A DNA stretch of 64,000 nucleotides from Pararhizobium sp. IMCC21322 (GTDB lineage Bacteria; Pseudomonadota; Alphaproteobacteria; Rhizobiales; GCA-2746425). The stretch is from assembly GCF_030758295.1 (NCBI RefSeq), contig NZ_CP132335.1, positions 744,001-808,000 on the forward strand, in the 5' to 3' direction. This document shows positions 8,640-16,625 of the stretch, one piece after another. The notes under the pieces were generated by a model. That model saw only the letters and a list, made by a program, of their open reading frames with translations, did not search any database and was not told the origin of the DNA. A program made the translations under genes and the position numbers. Each line of letters begins with the position of its first letter. Position 1 is the first letter of the stretch.

Positions 8640-9473
8640 ATGCCGCGTTATCTGATTCCCATCGGCGGAAATGAGAAGAAGTCGGAAAACTCGGATATTT
8701 TTAAGGAAATGATAGCACTGGCGGGCGGAGCTAAAGCGCGCATTGTTGTCGTGCCTACGGCCAGCGAAGACCCAAAAGAACGGGCGCGTGACTACCAAAA
8801 GCTGTTTTTGAGTTTTGAACCTGAATCAGTAGATGTTGTTCATATCGGGGAGCGCCCCGATGCCAGCTCTGCAGCGCTTGCCAAGATCGTTAGCAAAGCC
8901 ACACTCTTCATGTTTGGGGGCGGCGACCAGTTGCGGCTCTCTTCGCTGATAGGCGGGACGCCGCTGCACAAAGCACTTTTGGAGCGATACCAGTCAGGCC
9001 GCTGTGTCGTCGCAGGAACTTCGGCGGGCGCCGCCGTCATTCCGGAAGGGATGATATTTCAAAACAATCGATTTCGACAGTTTCGCAAAGGCGGGATCGA
9101 AATGACCAAGGGGCTGGGATTGATCCACGACATCATTTTTGACACCCATTTCGTCGAGCGATCCCGAATTTCTCGTCTCGTACAAGCGGTTTCAACCAAT
9201 CCAGCAATGTTGGGCCTTGGGATTGGAGAAGACACCGGGCTGCTGATCGAAGATGAAACCAAAGCGAGAGTGATTGGCACAGGTACGGTTATTGTGGTCG
9301 ATGGGAGTGCCATCGAAATCAACCATGTCGGATACGTCAAGAATGGTAATCCATTCGCCCTCACGAATGTAATATATTCCGTCCTCACGCCAGGTGTGGT
9401 TTACGACCTGAAAAAACGAATGGTGATTGATCCCGGACCGATAGCCCCGCCACCGAGTCTAATACCTGCGTGA
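8640..9473 (+). CDS. cphB: Cyanophycinase (peptidase family S51)
   Basis: The ATG at 8640 has GGAG 9 bp upstream and gives a 277-residue protein; the in-frame TTG at 8625 is less likely because it contains part of that ribosome binding site. The S51 fold is clear: PIGGNEKKS near the start, VVPTASEDP, GGGDQLRL and the nucleophile motif GTSAGAAV with its Ser, then FDTHFVERSR and GLGIGEDTGLLIE. It hydrolyses cyanophycin to beta-Asp-Arg dipeptides. The short inverted repeat at 9481-9495 (ACCCAC/GTGGGT) may help end transcription. Downstream dipeptide-processing genes are not in the window. Confidence 0.95.
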   Translation: MPRYLIPIGGNEKKSENSDIFKEMIALAGGAKARIVVVPTASEDPKERARDYQKLFLSFEPESVDVVHIGERPDASSAALAKIVSKATLFMFGGGDQLRLSSLIGGTPLHKALLERYQSGRCVVAGTSAGAAVIPEGMIFQNNRFRQFRKGGIEMTKGLGLIHDIIFDTHFVERSRISRLVQAVSTNPAMLGLGIGEDTGLLIEDETKARVIGTGTVIVVDGSAIEINHVGYVKNGNPFALTNVIYSVLTPGVVYDLKKRMVIDPGPIAPPPSLIPA

Positions 9474-9516
9474 AATTCAAACCCACAAAGTGGGTACAAC
9501 ATATGGCTTTTGAATC

Positions 9517-10837
9517 ATGTTAAGAGGCCTCTTTCCGCTCGCCGCTCTGTTGATCGGATCAGCTTTCCTGCTGTTTGCCGGGGGCGTGAATAGCATCATT
9601 CTGCCCGTCCGGGGTGATGCGGAAGGCTTCTCCGTCGCCTCGCTGGGTCTTCTCGGTACCGGGTGGGCCGCCGGTTACGTAGCGGGCTGCCTTAGAACAC
9701 CGGCACTTGTGGCACGTGTAGGTCATATCAGAGCGTTTGGAGTGATGTGCTCAATTGCTGCCATCGCTGTTCTGCTGTCACTTGTCCTGATGTCGCCATG
9801 GGTCTGGATACCAGTTCGGGCCGTGTCAGGGTTCTGTTTCGCCGGAGCGGCAATGATCGTGGAAAGCTGGCTCAACGAGCGGGTGGACAACGCGTCCAGA
9901 GGACGTGTTTTTGGAATCTACACAATGGTCAATCTGGCAGCGACAACCGCAGGTCAGATGGTGCTTACCCTTGGTGACTCAAACGGTTACTTCTTCTTTG
10001 TTCTGGCTGCCATGGTCTATTGCCTTGCTCTTTTGCCGACCGCGATTTCCGCGACAACGACACCAAATCCCCTGACCAGCGTTTCCTTGAACCTACGCAG
10101 CCTCTGGGAGAACTCGCCGATTGCCGTTGTCGCAGCCGATTGCCGTTGTCGCAGTCCTCATGGTGGGGGTGTCCAACGCCTCATTTGGAACATTGGCAGC
10201 CGTCTACGCGGCTCGAATTGGTCTGAAACTTAGCGATATCGCGCTCTTTGCCAGTATTCCAATCCTTGCTGGGGCCGCCGCCCAAATCCCTATCGGCATC
10301 GCTTCCGACAAGCTGGACAGGCGGCGCGTGCTTGTTGGAATTGCAGTATGCGCCCTGGTTGTGGATGCGCTCTTCCTTTTCGGTGGATTAACTAATCTGT
10401 GGGCTGTCATGACCCTGGCAGGGTTATTTGGCGCAACAGTGTACGCCATGTATCCGGTGATCGTTGCCCATGCAACTGACCACGCCGCTACCGGTACCTA
10501 TATTCAAGTCAGTGGCGGACTTCCTCTGGTCTACGGAATTGGGTCTATCTTGGGACCTACGGTCGCCGGTTTTGCCATGTCAGAATTTGGCGAGGCCAGC
10601 TTGTTTATGGTGACAGGAACAGCGCATATCCTCCTCATCATCTTCGCGTTGGCCCGCCTGATATTAGCGCCTGCGTTGGCTCCAGAAGATAAGGGCAGTT
10701 TCCAGGTGTCACCCCTTGCGCCTGTTTCCACCCCAGAGACCGCAGCCTTTGCGGCAGACCAGGCTGAGTTGAACGCTGACCGGTCTGAAGCCGCTGTTCT
10801 GGCGAGCGGCAATCAGAAACATCAGGACATGGACTAG
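9517..10837 (+). pseudogene. MFS transporter, frameshifted by a 19-bp tandem duplication
   Basis: The first frame (9517 to about 10134) encodes MFS transmembrane segments 1-6, including the GTGWAAGYVAG region and a conserved VRAVSGFCFAGAAMIVESWLNER-like stretch. The second frame (to 10837) encodes the second half (GVSNASFGTLAAVYAARIGLKLSD...). They are separated by a perfect 19-bp direct duplication at 10116-10153, which shifts the frame by +1. Removing one copy gives a continuous 433-residue protein, the normal size for this drug/unknown-substrate MFS group. As written the gene should yield only a truncated product, unless the duplication is an assembly error. It lies 43 bp downstream of cphB on the same strand, but functional linkage is unproven. 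Confidence 0.85.
10116..10153 (+). repeat. Perfect 19-bp tandem duplication inside the MFS gene
   Basis: GCCGATTGCCGTTGTCGCA occurs at 10116-10134 and again at 10135-10153 with no mismatch. The extra 19 bp explains the frameshift, as expected from replication slippage. Confidence 0.97.
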
Positions 10838-10983
10838 GGATGGATAACAGGCGGGTCTTGGGCTGGATTTGATTGCCAAACCGTAACAGAATTGACGGCT
10901 CCTGATCCAAGATGAACAAAAAATATGCGATCTGGAAAACAATGATATTCCACGCGCCAAAATACTGGATTGCAGACAAAGAA

Positions 10984-11010
10984 ACGGCCACTCCTTTTGA
11001 GAGTGACCGT
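10984..11010 (-). terminator. Rho-independent terminator of the PRC-barrel gene
   Basis: On the minus strand ACGGTCACTC and GAGTGGCCGT pair (9 of 10 bp) around a 7-nt loop, followed by TTTCTTTG. It lies 30 bp after the stop of the gene at 11040. Confidence 0.75.
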
Positions 11011-11039
11011 CAAATCATGCAAGTAATTTACTTGGTAGA

Positions 11040-11882
11040 TTAGCCTTCATATTCAGGCTGAGCTTCGAGTTGCTCTTTAGTTGCTTCAATGAAAACACGG
11101 AAGCTGGATCCATCTGCCGCGCGCAAGATGCTCAATTCATCAAGGGTTACTGAAATCTGGTGTTCGCCCAGACCCAGGAAGCCACCAATGTCCAGAATGG
11201 CACGCTTGATCTGGCCGCTGTCATCGACGATCAGGCTGTTGATTTCGCCGATATCTTCATCTTTGGTGTCATAAATCCGTGCACCTGTCAGATCTTCAGT
11301 TGTCAGCTCTTCCATGGTGGCAACGCCATAGCCATCCCGTGTGATTCTGGGGGCCATGAAAATTTCACGGTCGTTGTCCATCATTGTTTCGGCTGTCGCT
11401 TCAGCGCGGACTTCCGCCTTTTCTTCTTTCATTTCCATTGCAGTTGTGCGGGAATAAGCGTCGAAATCTGTCAGGGATTCCTTGTTTGTGTTGACGACAA
11501 GGAAGAAATCATCTGCGTCATCTTTTTCGTTCACCATTTTGATGCTGGACATTTCAACGGCGACATCTTTTTCGCCGATACCGATAAATCCGCCAACACC
11601 GATGATCACTGCTTTTACGCTGCCGTCACGGCCCAGAATAACATCGTTGATTTCGCCAATGTCTTCCCATTCCTGCTCAGCACCGGCTTCTACCATGGTG
11701 TCTGCATTAAAGCTGTCAAAGTCAGTTTCCGCAGCGTAGACCCGCATACCAATGAAATCGGATGCGTAAATGTCACCCGGCTGTTCCATTACATATGGGC
11801 TCAGCATTGTTGTGTGGGCGGCTGCAAATGCAGACGTGGACAGCATCAAAGTCATGGCTGTTGTTGCGATAATGCGTTTCAT
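11040..11882 (-). CDS. Secreted protein with two PRC-barrel domains
   Basis: The ATG at 11882 has GGAG upstream and starts a signal peptide (MKRIIATTAMTLMLSTSAFAAAH). The 280-residue mature protein carries two PRC-barrel-like domains (about 40-120 and 190-270), each with the pattern IGMRVY/GARIY...IGEINDVILGRDG/IGEINSLIVDDSG...GGFIGIGEKDVAV/GGFLGLGEHQISV, joined by an acidic Glu/Met-rich linker. PRC-barrel proteins of this kind are common periplasmic stress proteins in alphaproteobacteria; their ligands are unknown. It is a single gene with an EcfG-type promoter and its own terminator. Confidence 0.85.
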   Translation of the reverse strand: MKRIIATTAMTLMLSTSAFAAAHTTMLSPYVMEQPGDIYASDFIGMRVYAAETDFDSFNADTMVEAGAEQEWEDIGEINDVILGRDGSVKAVIIGVGGFIGIGEKDVAVEMSSIKMVNEKDDADDFFLVVNTNKESLTDFDAYSRTTAMEMKEEKAEVRAEATAETMMDNDREIFMAPRITRDGYGVATMEELTTEDLTGARIYDTKDEDIGEINSLIVDDSGQIKRAILDIGGFLGLGEHQISVTLDELSILRAADGSSFRVFIEATKEQLEAQPEYEG

Positions 11883-11958
11883 GAGGCATTCTCCGTTTGT
11901 TGTGTCGTTTTGGTCAACTTCACGCCGGGTTCGAAATCGTGCGTGTTGTTGCCTACAA

Positions 11959-11983
11959 AACAAACGACTGGCGAATAGGTTCC
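11959..11983 (-). promoter_or_regulatory. EcfG-type promoter for the PRC-barrel gene
   Basis: Minus strand: GGAAC (11983-11979), 16-bp spacer, TGTT (11962-11959), 76 bp before the ATG at 11882. Confidence 0.65.
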
Positions 11984-12073
11984 AAAGCTTTTTCAAGTTT
12001 TGAACTTATTCGCTGTCTGATCGCCAAAAGTCGGGTAACTTCCACATTTGCGTTCCGGCTGAGCATGCCCACC

Positions 12074-13084
12074 CTAGGCCTGCGGCGCGTGGCCGAATGA
12101 CATTTCCGAGGCCTTCCATACACATTGATACGTCATGCCATTGCTACGCCATAAAAATTCGGGCTGTCCATTATAAGTCGCTTTTGTCAGTGATTTGAGA
12201 ACTTGTGATCCAAATCCTTTTTTGTCACCGTGTTCTGCAAGTGGCTCTGGCCTGTTCTCGTCCCACCTCAGAATAAAACTGTCCGCTGCGGGGTTCACTT
12301 GAATGGATAGATCAACTTTCCCCTCTGGAACCGCCAGCGCTCCGTATTTAACTGCGTTGGTCGCCAGTTCGTTCAAGGCCAAAACCAGGGTCTGAGCAGC
12401 ACGCGGATTAAGTTCAAATTCGGATACGTCCATCGAAATCTGCTTGGAGTTGTCGACCGAATGCAGCGTGTCGGACACAGTATTTGCAAGTGTGGCACGG
12501 CGTGTTTCGACGCCCAGAATGAGCTGGTTTACGCCCGCAATTGCATTGAGGCGCGTGTTGAACGACGGGAGGAATTCATCAAGATCAGCTGAATTTTTTG
12601 CCGTCATCCGCGCAATTCCGGAGACGAGCGCCAGAAGGTTCTTCACCCTGTGAGCCATCTCCTTAGCTGTCATTTCGGCTTGGAACTCAGCTGCTTTCAG
12701 AGCACTAATATCCCAATTGACACCGGCAAAGTGCGTATGAGAGGTTCCCGAAAGGGAAACAGCATCGCCACGCGCACCCAGCCAGATCGTAGTGCCGTCA
12801 TCCCTGCAATAGCGAAATTCATGTCGAAATGTGGTGTTCGTCCGCAGCGCTTGCTCCACCGCTTCCTTCATACCAAGCAAATCCTCTTTATGGATGTTGC
12901 TGAAAAAATTATCTGCCAGAATAAGCCCGTTCGATGAACTGAGGCCAGTCAATGATTGTTGGACCACGTCAATATACAGCTCGTCGGTTGCCAGATCCCA
13001 GAACCACACCCCCAACCCGGCGGCCTCTAAAGCTTGAGAGAGCCAGGGCGCCGAAAAATTTTCGGCCGTCGCTTTGATATTCAT
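12074..13084 (-). CDS. HWE-family sensor histidine kinase with PAS domain
   Basis: I start at the ATG at 13084 (336 residues) because an EcfG-type promoter occupies the sequence just upstream; a GTG at 13147 would begin before that promoter. A PAS/PAC domain spans about 20-130 (GVWFWDLATDELYID, FRYCRDDGTTIWLGARG). The dimerisation/phosphoacceptor region has EMAHRVKNLLALV with His145, and the ATPase part has the N-box LNELATNAVKYGA and WDENRP, as in HWE/HisKA_2 kinases. There is no transmembrane segment, so it senses in the cytoplasm. HWE kinases commonly feed the PhyR/EcfG stress pathway. The response regulator is divergent, 106 bp away. Confidence 0.88.
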   Translation of the reverse strand: MNIKATAENFSAPWLSQALEAAGLGVWFWDLATDELYIDVVQQSLTGLSSSNGLILADNFFSNIHKEDLLGMKEAVEQALRTNTTFRHEFRYCRDDGTTIWLGARGDAVSLSGTSHTHFAGVNWDISALKAAEFQAEMTAKEMAHRVKNLLALVSGIARMTAKNSADLDEFLPSFNTRLNAIAGVNQLILGVETRRATLANTVSDTLHSVDNSKQISMDVSEFELNPRAAQTLVLALNELATNAVKYGALAVPEGKVDLSIQVNPAADSFILRWDENRPEPLAEHGDKKGFGSQVLKSLTKATYNGQPEFLWRSNGMTYQCVWKASEMSFGHAPQA

Positions 13085-13105
13085 ATTTTGTTTGCCATCT
13101 TTTAA

Positions 13106-13130
13106 GACGTTTGGAACTGTTTGTAGTTCC
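13106..13130 (-). promoter_or_regulatory. EcfG-type promoter for the HWE kinase
   Basis: Minus strand: GGAAC (13130-13126), 16-bp spacer, CGTC (13109-13106), one mismatch in the -10. It overlaps the opposite-strand promoter at 13113-13137. Confidence 0.5.
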
Positions 13131-13137
13131 ACGCGTT
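13113..13137 (+). promoter_or_regulatory. EcfG-type promoter for the response regulator
   Basis: GGAAC (13113-13117), 16-bp spacer, CGTT (13134-13137), a perfect match, 53 bp before the ATG at 13191. The two -35 boxes form the inverted repeat GGAACT/AGTTCC. Confidence 0.7.
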
Positions 13138-13190
13138 GTTTAGGCACCCGCTTTAAGAATAACGAATTTTATTAAAACTGGAACAGACAA

Positions 13191-13541
13191 ATGCCAGAAC
13201 CACAAACATTACTGATTGTCGAGGATGATCCCTTCATTGCCATGGATATGGAAACTGAGTTTTCCGATCGTGGCTACAGGGTTGTGGCAGTGGCACAAAC
13301 TGTTTCCGCCGCCAGCGCGATTCTGGAACACTCGGCGCCCGATTTCGCCATTCTTGACTACAACCTCGGCGATGATACGAGCGTTCTGATCGCGAGGAAG
13401 CTAAACGAGGCCGACATTCCGTTTGTATTTGTCACCGGTCGCCCGGATGCAGTCGCCAGCGATGAAGAGGCACCCGATGCACCGATCTACTGCAAGCCGG
13501 TTAATTTCGACGAGATTGAGAAAACGCATTTGGCAAACTAG
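13191..13541 (+). CDS. Single-domain response regulator
   Basis: The 116-residue protein is one receiver domain: acidic pocket EDD (11-13), phosphoacceptor Asp56 in AILDYNLGDD, Thr in FVTGRP and Lys in YCKPVN. There is no output domain, so it works as a phosphate relay, sink or protein-binding regulator. Divergence from an HWE kinase and control by an EcfG-type promoter suggest feedback on the general stress pathway; similar stand-alone receivers tune PhyR phosphorylation in other alphaproteobacteria. A strong terminator follows at 13598. Confidence 0.9.
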   Translation: MPEPQTLLIVEDDPFIAMDMETEFSDRGYRVVAVAQTVSAASAILEHSAPDFAILDYNLGDDTSVLIARKLNEADIPFVFVTGRPDAVASDEEAPDAPIYCKPVNFDEIEKTHLAN

Positions 13542-13597
13542 GGTCTGGACTCAATTGGGCTCGGATCCTGGGTTATGAGTTCTCTGGAAACACACAC

Positions 13598-13636
13598 AAA
13601 AAAACCCTCGGATGATAACTCATCCGAGGGTTTTTT
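13598..13636. terminator. Strong bidirectional terminator
   Basis: A perfect 11-bp stem (CCCTCGGATGA / TCATCCGAGGG) with a TAAC loop, flanked by seven A on the left and six T on the right, so it can stop transcription from both the response regulator (+) and the 24-residue peptide gene (-). Confidence 0.95.
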
Positions 13637-13676
13637 GTGCTTTTGGAGGTCAGCAAATCGTTCAAGGAATGTGTCT

Positions 13677-13751
13677 CTACACCAACCCGGCGTAGGAGAG
13701 AATCGCGCCGACAATCACAATCAGGCCGACTACGTAAATAATGGATCTCAT
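13677..13751 (-). CDS. 24-residue single-span membrane peptide (paralogue 1)
   Basis: The ATG at 13751 follows AAAGGAAA and opens a 24-codon frame: MRSIIYVVGLIVIVGAI, then LSYAGLV. It is nearly all hydrophobic, one membrane span with a single Arg at the N-terminus. It is supported by a perfect EcfG-type promoter 28 bp upstream, a terminator downstream, and an independent paralogue at 15694-15768 with the same length and pattern (M-x2-IIYxVGLxVxV-x4-LSxxGxV). It is too short for ordinary gene finders. Function is unknown; a small stress-induced membrane peptide is the plain reading. Confidence 0.75.
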   Translation of the reverse strand: MRSIIYVVGLIVIVGAILSYAGLV

Positions 13752-13779
13752 ATTGTTTCCTTTCATCGTTCCTGACTTA

Positions 13780-13804
13780 AACGGCAGACCAACCAATTGG
13801 TTCC
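13780..13804 (-). promoter_or_regulatory. EcfG-type promoter for the 24-residue peptide 1
   Basis: Minus strand: GGAAC (13804-13800), 16-bp spacer, CGTT (13783-13780), a perfect match, 28 bp before the ATG. The -35 extends to GGAACCAATTG. Confidence 0.8.
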
Positions 13805-13879
13805 CGCTAGACGACAATTTATCGATGTCGGAATTCTGAACGTTGCTAAATGGCTTGAACGGCGCAGTGTTAAGACCTG

Positions 13880-14728
13880 TCAAACCTGATCCGTCAGCCC
13901 AGCGTCCTTTACGTTGATTTTGCGCCAGACGGCCTCGGTCAGCGAATAAGCAGCAAACAGGATCAGTCCAATTCCCATTGCGAGCAACAACCAGCGTCCG
14001 AATGGCAGACTTTGGACAAACTCAAGCGCATCGCGCACATTTGGCGTTGAAGATGGACTATTGCCGGCATTGAGGTAGCGGTAGAAAAGCAGCACGCTGA
14101 TTAGCGCAAACACGCTGCCCCGTGCTGTCAGCCCCGCAATTGCGACAGGATGTATGAACTGCATTTGACGTTGACTTGCCTGAAAATGGTCGGCGTATTT
14201 TTTATGCAAGGCTTTCCACCAATGCGCAATTGCCACGCCCAGAAATACAGCGGCAAGCGCCAGTGATGAGTAATTCATACCGACAATGCCAAACATGGTT
14301 TCTGCCAGCCCGCCAGAATTACCAGAACTGCCAGAATTACCAGAACCATCAGAACCGCTTCCGGTCTCAAACCAAAACCCCAACAATGAAAGCGAAAACA
14401 GCGCCAGAGCAGTATAGGTGAATGCGCTGGCCAGAAGCCCCGCCCGAACCATCAGTCCTTTTGCGGACCATCCATGATCATCCGTGTCCAGCAGTGATTG
14501 CACGAGCCGCCAAAGAATATATCCGGCAAGACCAATGATCATGACGGCCAGCATCGCATCGCCCAAAGGTTGCTCGAGCACGACTCTTAGAGCGCCTTTC
14601 GTATCCTTGTTCTGCCCCGCCCCAAATGCTGCAAGAACAGTAAAGCACCCAATGATGAGGTAAACCGCGCCACGACAGGCATAGCCTGCGCGCGCCAGTG
14701 GGGAAATCCATTTTTTAGATGAGTTCAT
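13880..14728 (-). CDS. DUF1206 family membrane protein
   Basis: The 282-residue product has six hydrophobic segments arranged as three repeats of two helices, each beginning with an Ala-Arg-Gly-x-Val/aromatic pattern (LARAGYACRGAVYLIIG, MVRAGLLASAFTYTALA, IAGLTARGSVFALISV), as in DUF1206. A Gly/Ser/Asn-rich loop (GSGSDGSGNSGSSGNSGG) lies near residues 120-138. It follows the PAP2 gene with a 51-bp gap and presumably shares its EcfG-type promoter. DUF1206 proteins have no defined biochemical role. Confidence 0.85.
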   Translation of the reverse strand: MNSSKKWISPLARAGYACRGAVYLIIGCFTVLAAFGAGQNKDTKGALRVVLEQPLGDAMLAVMIIGLAGYILWRLVQSLLDTDDHGWSAKGLMVRAGLLASAFTYTALALFSLSLLGFWFETGSGSDGSGNSGSSGNSGGLAETMFGIVGMNYSSLALAAVFLGVAIAHWWKALHKKYADHFQASQRQMQFIHPVAIAGLTARGSVFALISVLLFYRYLNAGNSPSSTPNVRDALEFVQSLPFGRWLLLAMGIGLILFAAYSLTEAVWRKINVKDAGLTDQV

Positions 14729-14779
14729 GATGACCGGTCCATGCTGATGAATGATTGCGCAAGCAAGCGCAATTTGGCT

Positions 14780-15490
14780 TCAACCAGAACGGCCCATGGC
14801 GTCGTTTCGTTCCCGACGCTTCAAGCTCTTTTGCCAGAATGCGTCTGCAATCAGCCAACTGAACGAGGCCCAGGTCAGACCCATCGCCCAACCGGCTATG
14901 ACATCACTTGGCCAGTGCACGCCCAGATAAACCCGCGTCATGCCAATCATCAACGCGATGATGACAGCGCCCCAAAGCATGTAAATCCGCAAAGATCGAC
15001 TTTTGACAAAGCGGATTGCAACAGCGGCGAGGGTAAGCCAGGCAATCATTGAAACCATGGCGTGACCACTTGGAAAGCTCGATGTGAAGGTTTTGTCCAG
15101 ATGGTCAACAAGGTCAGGTCGGGGCCGATTGAACAGCAGCTTCAGGGCCGACGATGCGGCACTGCCCGAAATCAGGGTTGCCAACAGGAAGAAAGCTGCG
15201 CTGCCTTTGTGCACTATGAGAAGGGCAATCACGACGACAATGGATACAAGGATAAGAATTGGATATCCGCCCAGCGCTGTCAGCTCCGCAGCGGTCTCCT
15301 GAAACCAATCTGGGCCCCAGGCATCCGACAAATCTAAAGGGTTGCGCAGGATAAGAACAAATTGTCGATCAATCTGACCTGTCAGATCGTTCATCACCAG
15401 AAATGCGATTGTGGAAAAAACAGCCAGGCCACAAAATAAAATCACCCAGGCTGTGCGGCGCATTGTCGATGAAGAAGCAGTTTCATTCAT
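14780..15490 (-). CDS. PAP2 family membrane phosphatase
   Basis: Starting at the ATG at 15490 gives 236 residues (a GTG at 15526 is possible). The PAP2 signature is complete: KLLFNRPRP, SSFPSGHAM and RVYLGVHWPSDV, with the catalytic His residues in motifs 2 and 3. About six membrane segments are visible. Such enzymes remove phosphate from lipid phosphates such as undecaprenyl pyrophosphate or phosphatidate. The EcfG-type promoter at 15580-15604 and the DUF1206 gene downstream indicate a stress-induced envelope operon. Confidence 0.9.
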   Translation of the reverse strand: MNETASSSTMRRTAWVILFCGLAVFSTIAFLVMNDLTGQIDRQFVLILRNPLDLSDAWGPDWFQETAAELTALGGYPILILVSIVVVIALLIVHKGSAAFFLLATLISGSAASSALKLLFNRPRPDLVDHLDKTFTSSFPSGHAMVSMIAWLTLAAVAIRFVKSRSLRIYMLWGAVIIALMIGMTRVYLGVHWPSDVIAGWAMGLTWASFSWLIADAFWQKSLKRRERNDAMGRSG

Positions 15491-15579
15491 TGTTGAGGAT
15501 ATCCATATTCTGCGCCCCGAGGACACTGATGATCAGATCAGGGATCAGCTTTACCGTATTGACTGTCGGGAACCGGGAA

Positions 15580-15604
15580 AACAGCCCAAATCGCAATTGG
15601 TTCC
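15580..15604 (-). promoter_or_regulatory. EcfG-type promoter for the PAP2-DUF1206 operon
   Basis: Minus strand: GGAAC (15604-15600), 16-bp spacer, TGTT (15583-15580), 89 bp before the ATG at 15490. It carries the extended GGAACCAATTG. Confidence 0.7.
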
Positions 15605-15635
15605 AATTTTAGCTGACCACTCGATAAAGTTTTCC

Positions 15636-15660
15636 GGAACTCTTCGGCCGCTCGCGCGTT
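15636..15660 (+). promoter_or_regulatory. EcfG-type promoter for the 24-residue peptide 2
   Basis: GGAAC (15636-15640), 16-bp spacer, CGTT (15657-15660), a perfect match, 33 bp before the ATG at 15694. It is divergent from the PAP2 promoter, 31 bp away. Confidence 0.8.
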
Positions 15661-15693
15661 TACTTACACAAATTCAAATTCGGAGTGATAAAA

Positions 15694-15768
15694 ATGAACG
15701 GAATAATTTATCTCGTGGGTCTCGTTGTTGTAGTATTCGTCGTTTTATCATTTCTGGGAATCGTCTGA
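15694..15768 (+). CDS. 24-residue single-span membrane peptide (paralogue 2)
   Basis: ATG preceded by CGGAG; 24 codons: MNGIIYLVGLVVVVFVV, then LSFLGIV. It matches the peptide at 13677-13751 in length and in the conserved IIYxVGL and LSxxGxV positions, although the flanking DNA differs. A perfect EcfG-type promoter lies 33 bp upstream. It should insert as one transmembrane helix. It is not a fragment of a larger gene in any frame I can see. Confidence 0.75.
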   Translation: MNGIIYLVGLVVVVFVVLSFLGIV

Positions 15769-16301
15769 CGGCTCCTTTCCGGCACGCCGGCCAAGAGTTG
15801 AACCCGATAATCCGTCCCTCAGCTTCAAATGAGATGCGTTGAGCCAAACCTCAGCCTAACGGGGTTATCTGTATGTTGGCTTCAACTGCGAAGCCGTGCC
15901 GAGACCTCGTTTTCAGAACAGAGCGCCAGCTTGGCGTTTTCTTCTCATGTCAAATCCCCGAACTCACACCGGACTTAGCCATATAGGCAAAGTGCCCCCA
16001 GCGCTGCCCAGCCGACAAACTCCAGACAAGCAAAACGACTGAAATCTTTGGTGCACCCGACAGGCGTGGCGCCTATGGGAGGTCGAGCCCGAAAGGGCCG
16101 GGATTATGCGCTTCCATCTTGATCCGGGTTCCCAATCGCATCCAACATCTTTTCCGGTGTCGACAGACTGGAACGAGGGGAGGTTTTCTCGTTTTAGTAC
16201 CAGTTACCACCTGCAAATACTCCTGATTTCCCTATGCACTTGACCAACACATATCCAGATGGCTATATATAATTCAATAGCCAACGGGGTATAGCTTTCC
16301 A
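15769..16301. other. Intergenic boundary region with a tRNA-Arg 3'-end remnant
   Basis: This 533-bp stretch has no credible gene. At 16049-16064, read on the minus strand, it holds CCTGTCGGGTGCACCA, which matches the T-arm 3' strand, acceptor and CCA end of alphaproteobacterial tRNA-Arg. No tRNA body is attached. It separates the stress cluster from the detoxification genes and may be a worn attachment site. Confidence 0.45.
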
Positions 16302-16625
16302 ATGTCGAACACACATAATGTACTTTTCAGGGCGCTCGCCGATCCAACACGAAGGGCCCTTTTTGAACGTCTTTGCCGTGAGGGAGACACGACGGTCGGA
16401 GCATTGACTACCGGCGCCGGCGTTTCGCAACCGGTCGTCTCTAAGCATCTCAGAATTCTAAAGGAAGCAAAGCTTGTGCGCGGTCGCCATGAAGGGCGCC
16501 AAACTCATTACAGCGCCCAACTCGATGCGCTCGCACCGCTCTCCGACTGGACTCGGCAGATGGCCCGTTTCTGGGAAAGCCGGTTCGACGATCTGGAAGA
16601 CGTCCTGAAAAGGATGGATAATTGA
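16302..16625 (+). CDS. ArsR family winged-helix repressor
   Basis: The 107-residue product is a single winged helix: FRALADPTRRALFERLCREG at the start, recognition helix GVSQPVVSKHLRILKEAKLV and wing GRHEGRQTHYSA. No metal-binding Cys motif is present, so it belongs to the metal-independent ArsR group usually paired with AHSA1/SRPBCC genes. Its stop overlaps the start of such a gene (TTGA), forming the standard two-gene unit; it probably represses its own operon. Confidence 0.9.
   Translation: MSNTHNVLFRALADPTRRALFERLCREGDTTVGALTTGAGVSQPVVSKHLRILKEAKLVRGRHEGRQTHYSAQLDALAPLSDWTRQMARFWESRFDDLEDVLKRMDN

Noticed and set aside
13084-13147. GTG start at 13147 for the HWE kinase
   Set aside because: It would place the start before the stress promoter at 13106-13130; the ATG at 13084 begins where the PAS domain region starts.
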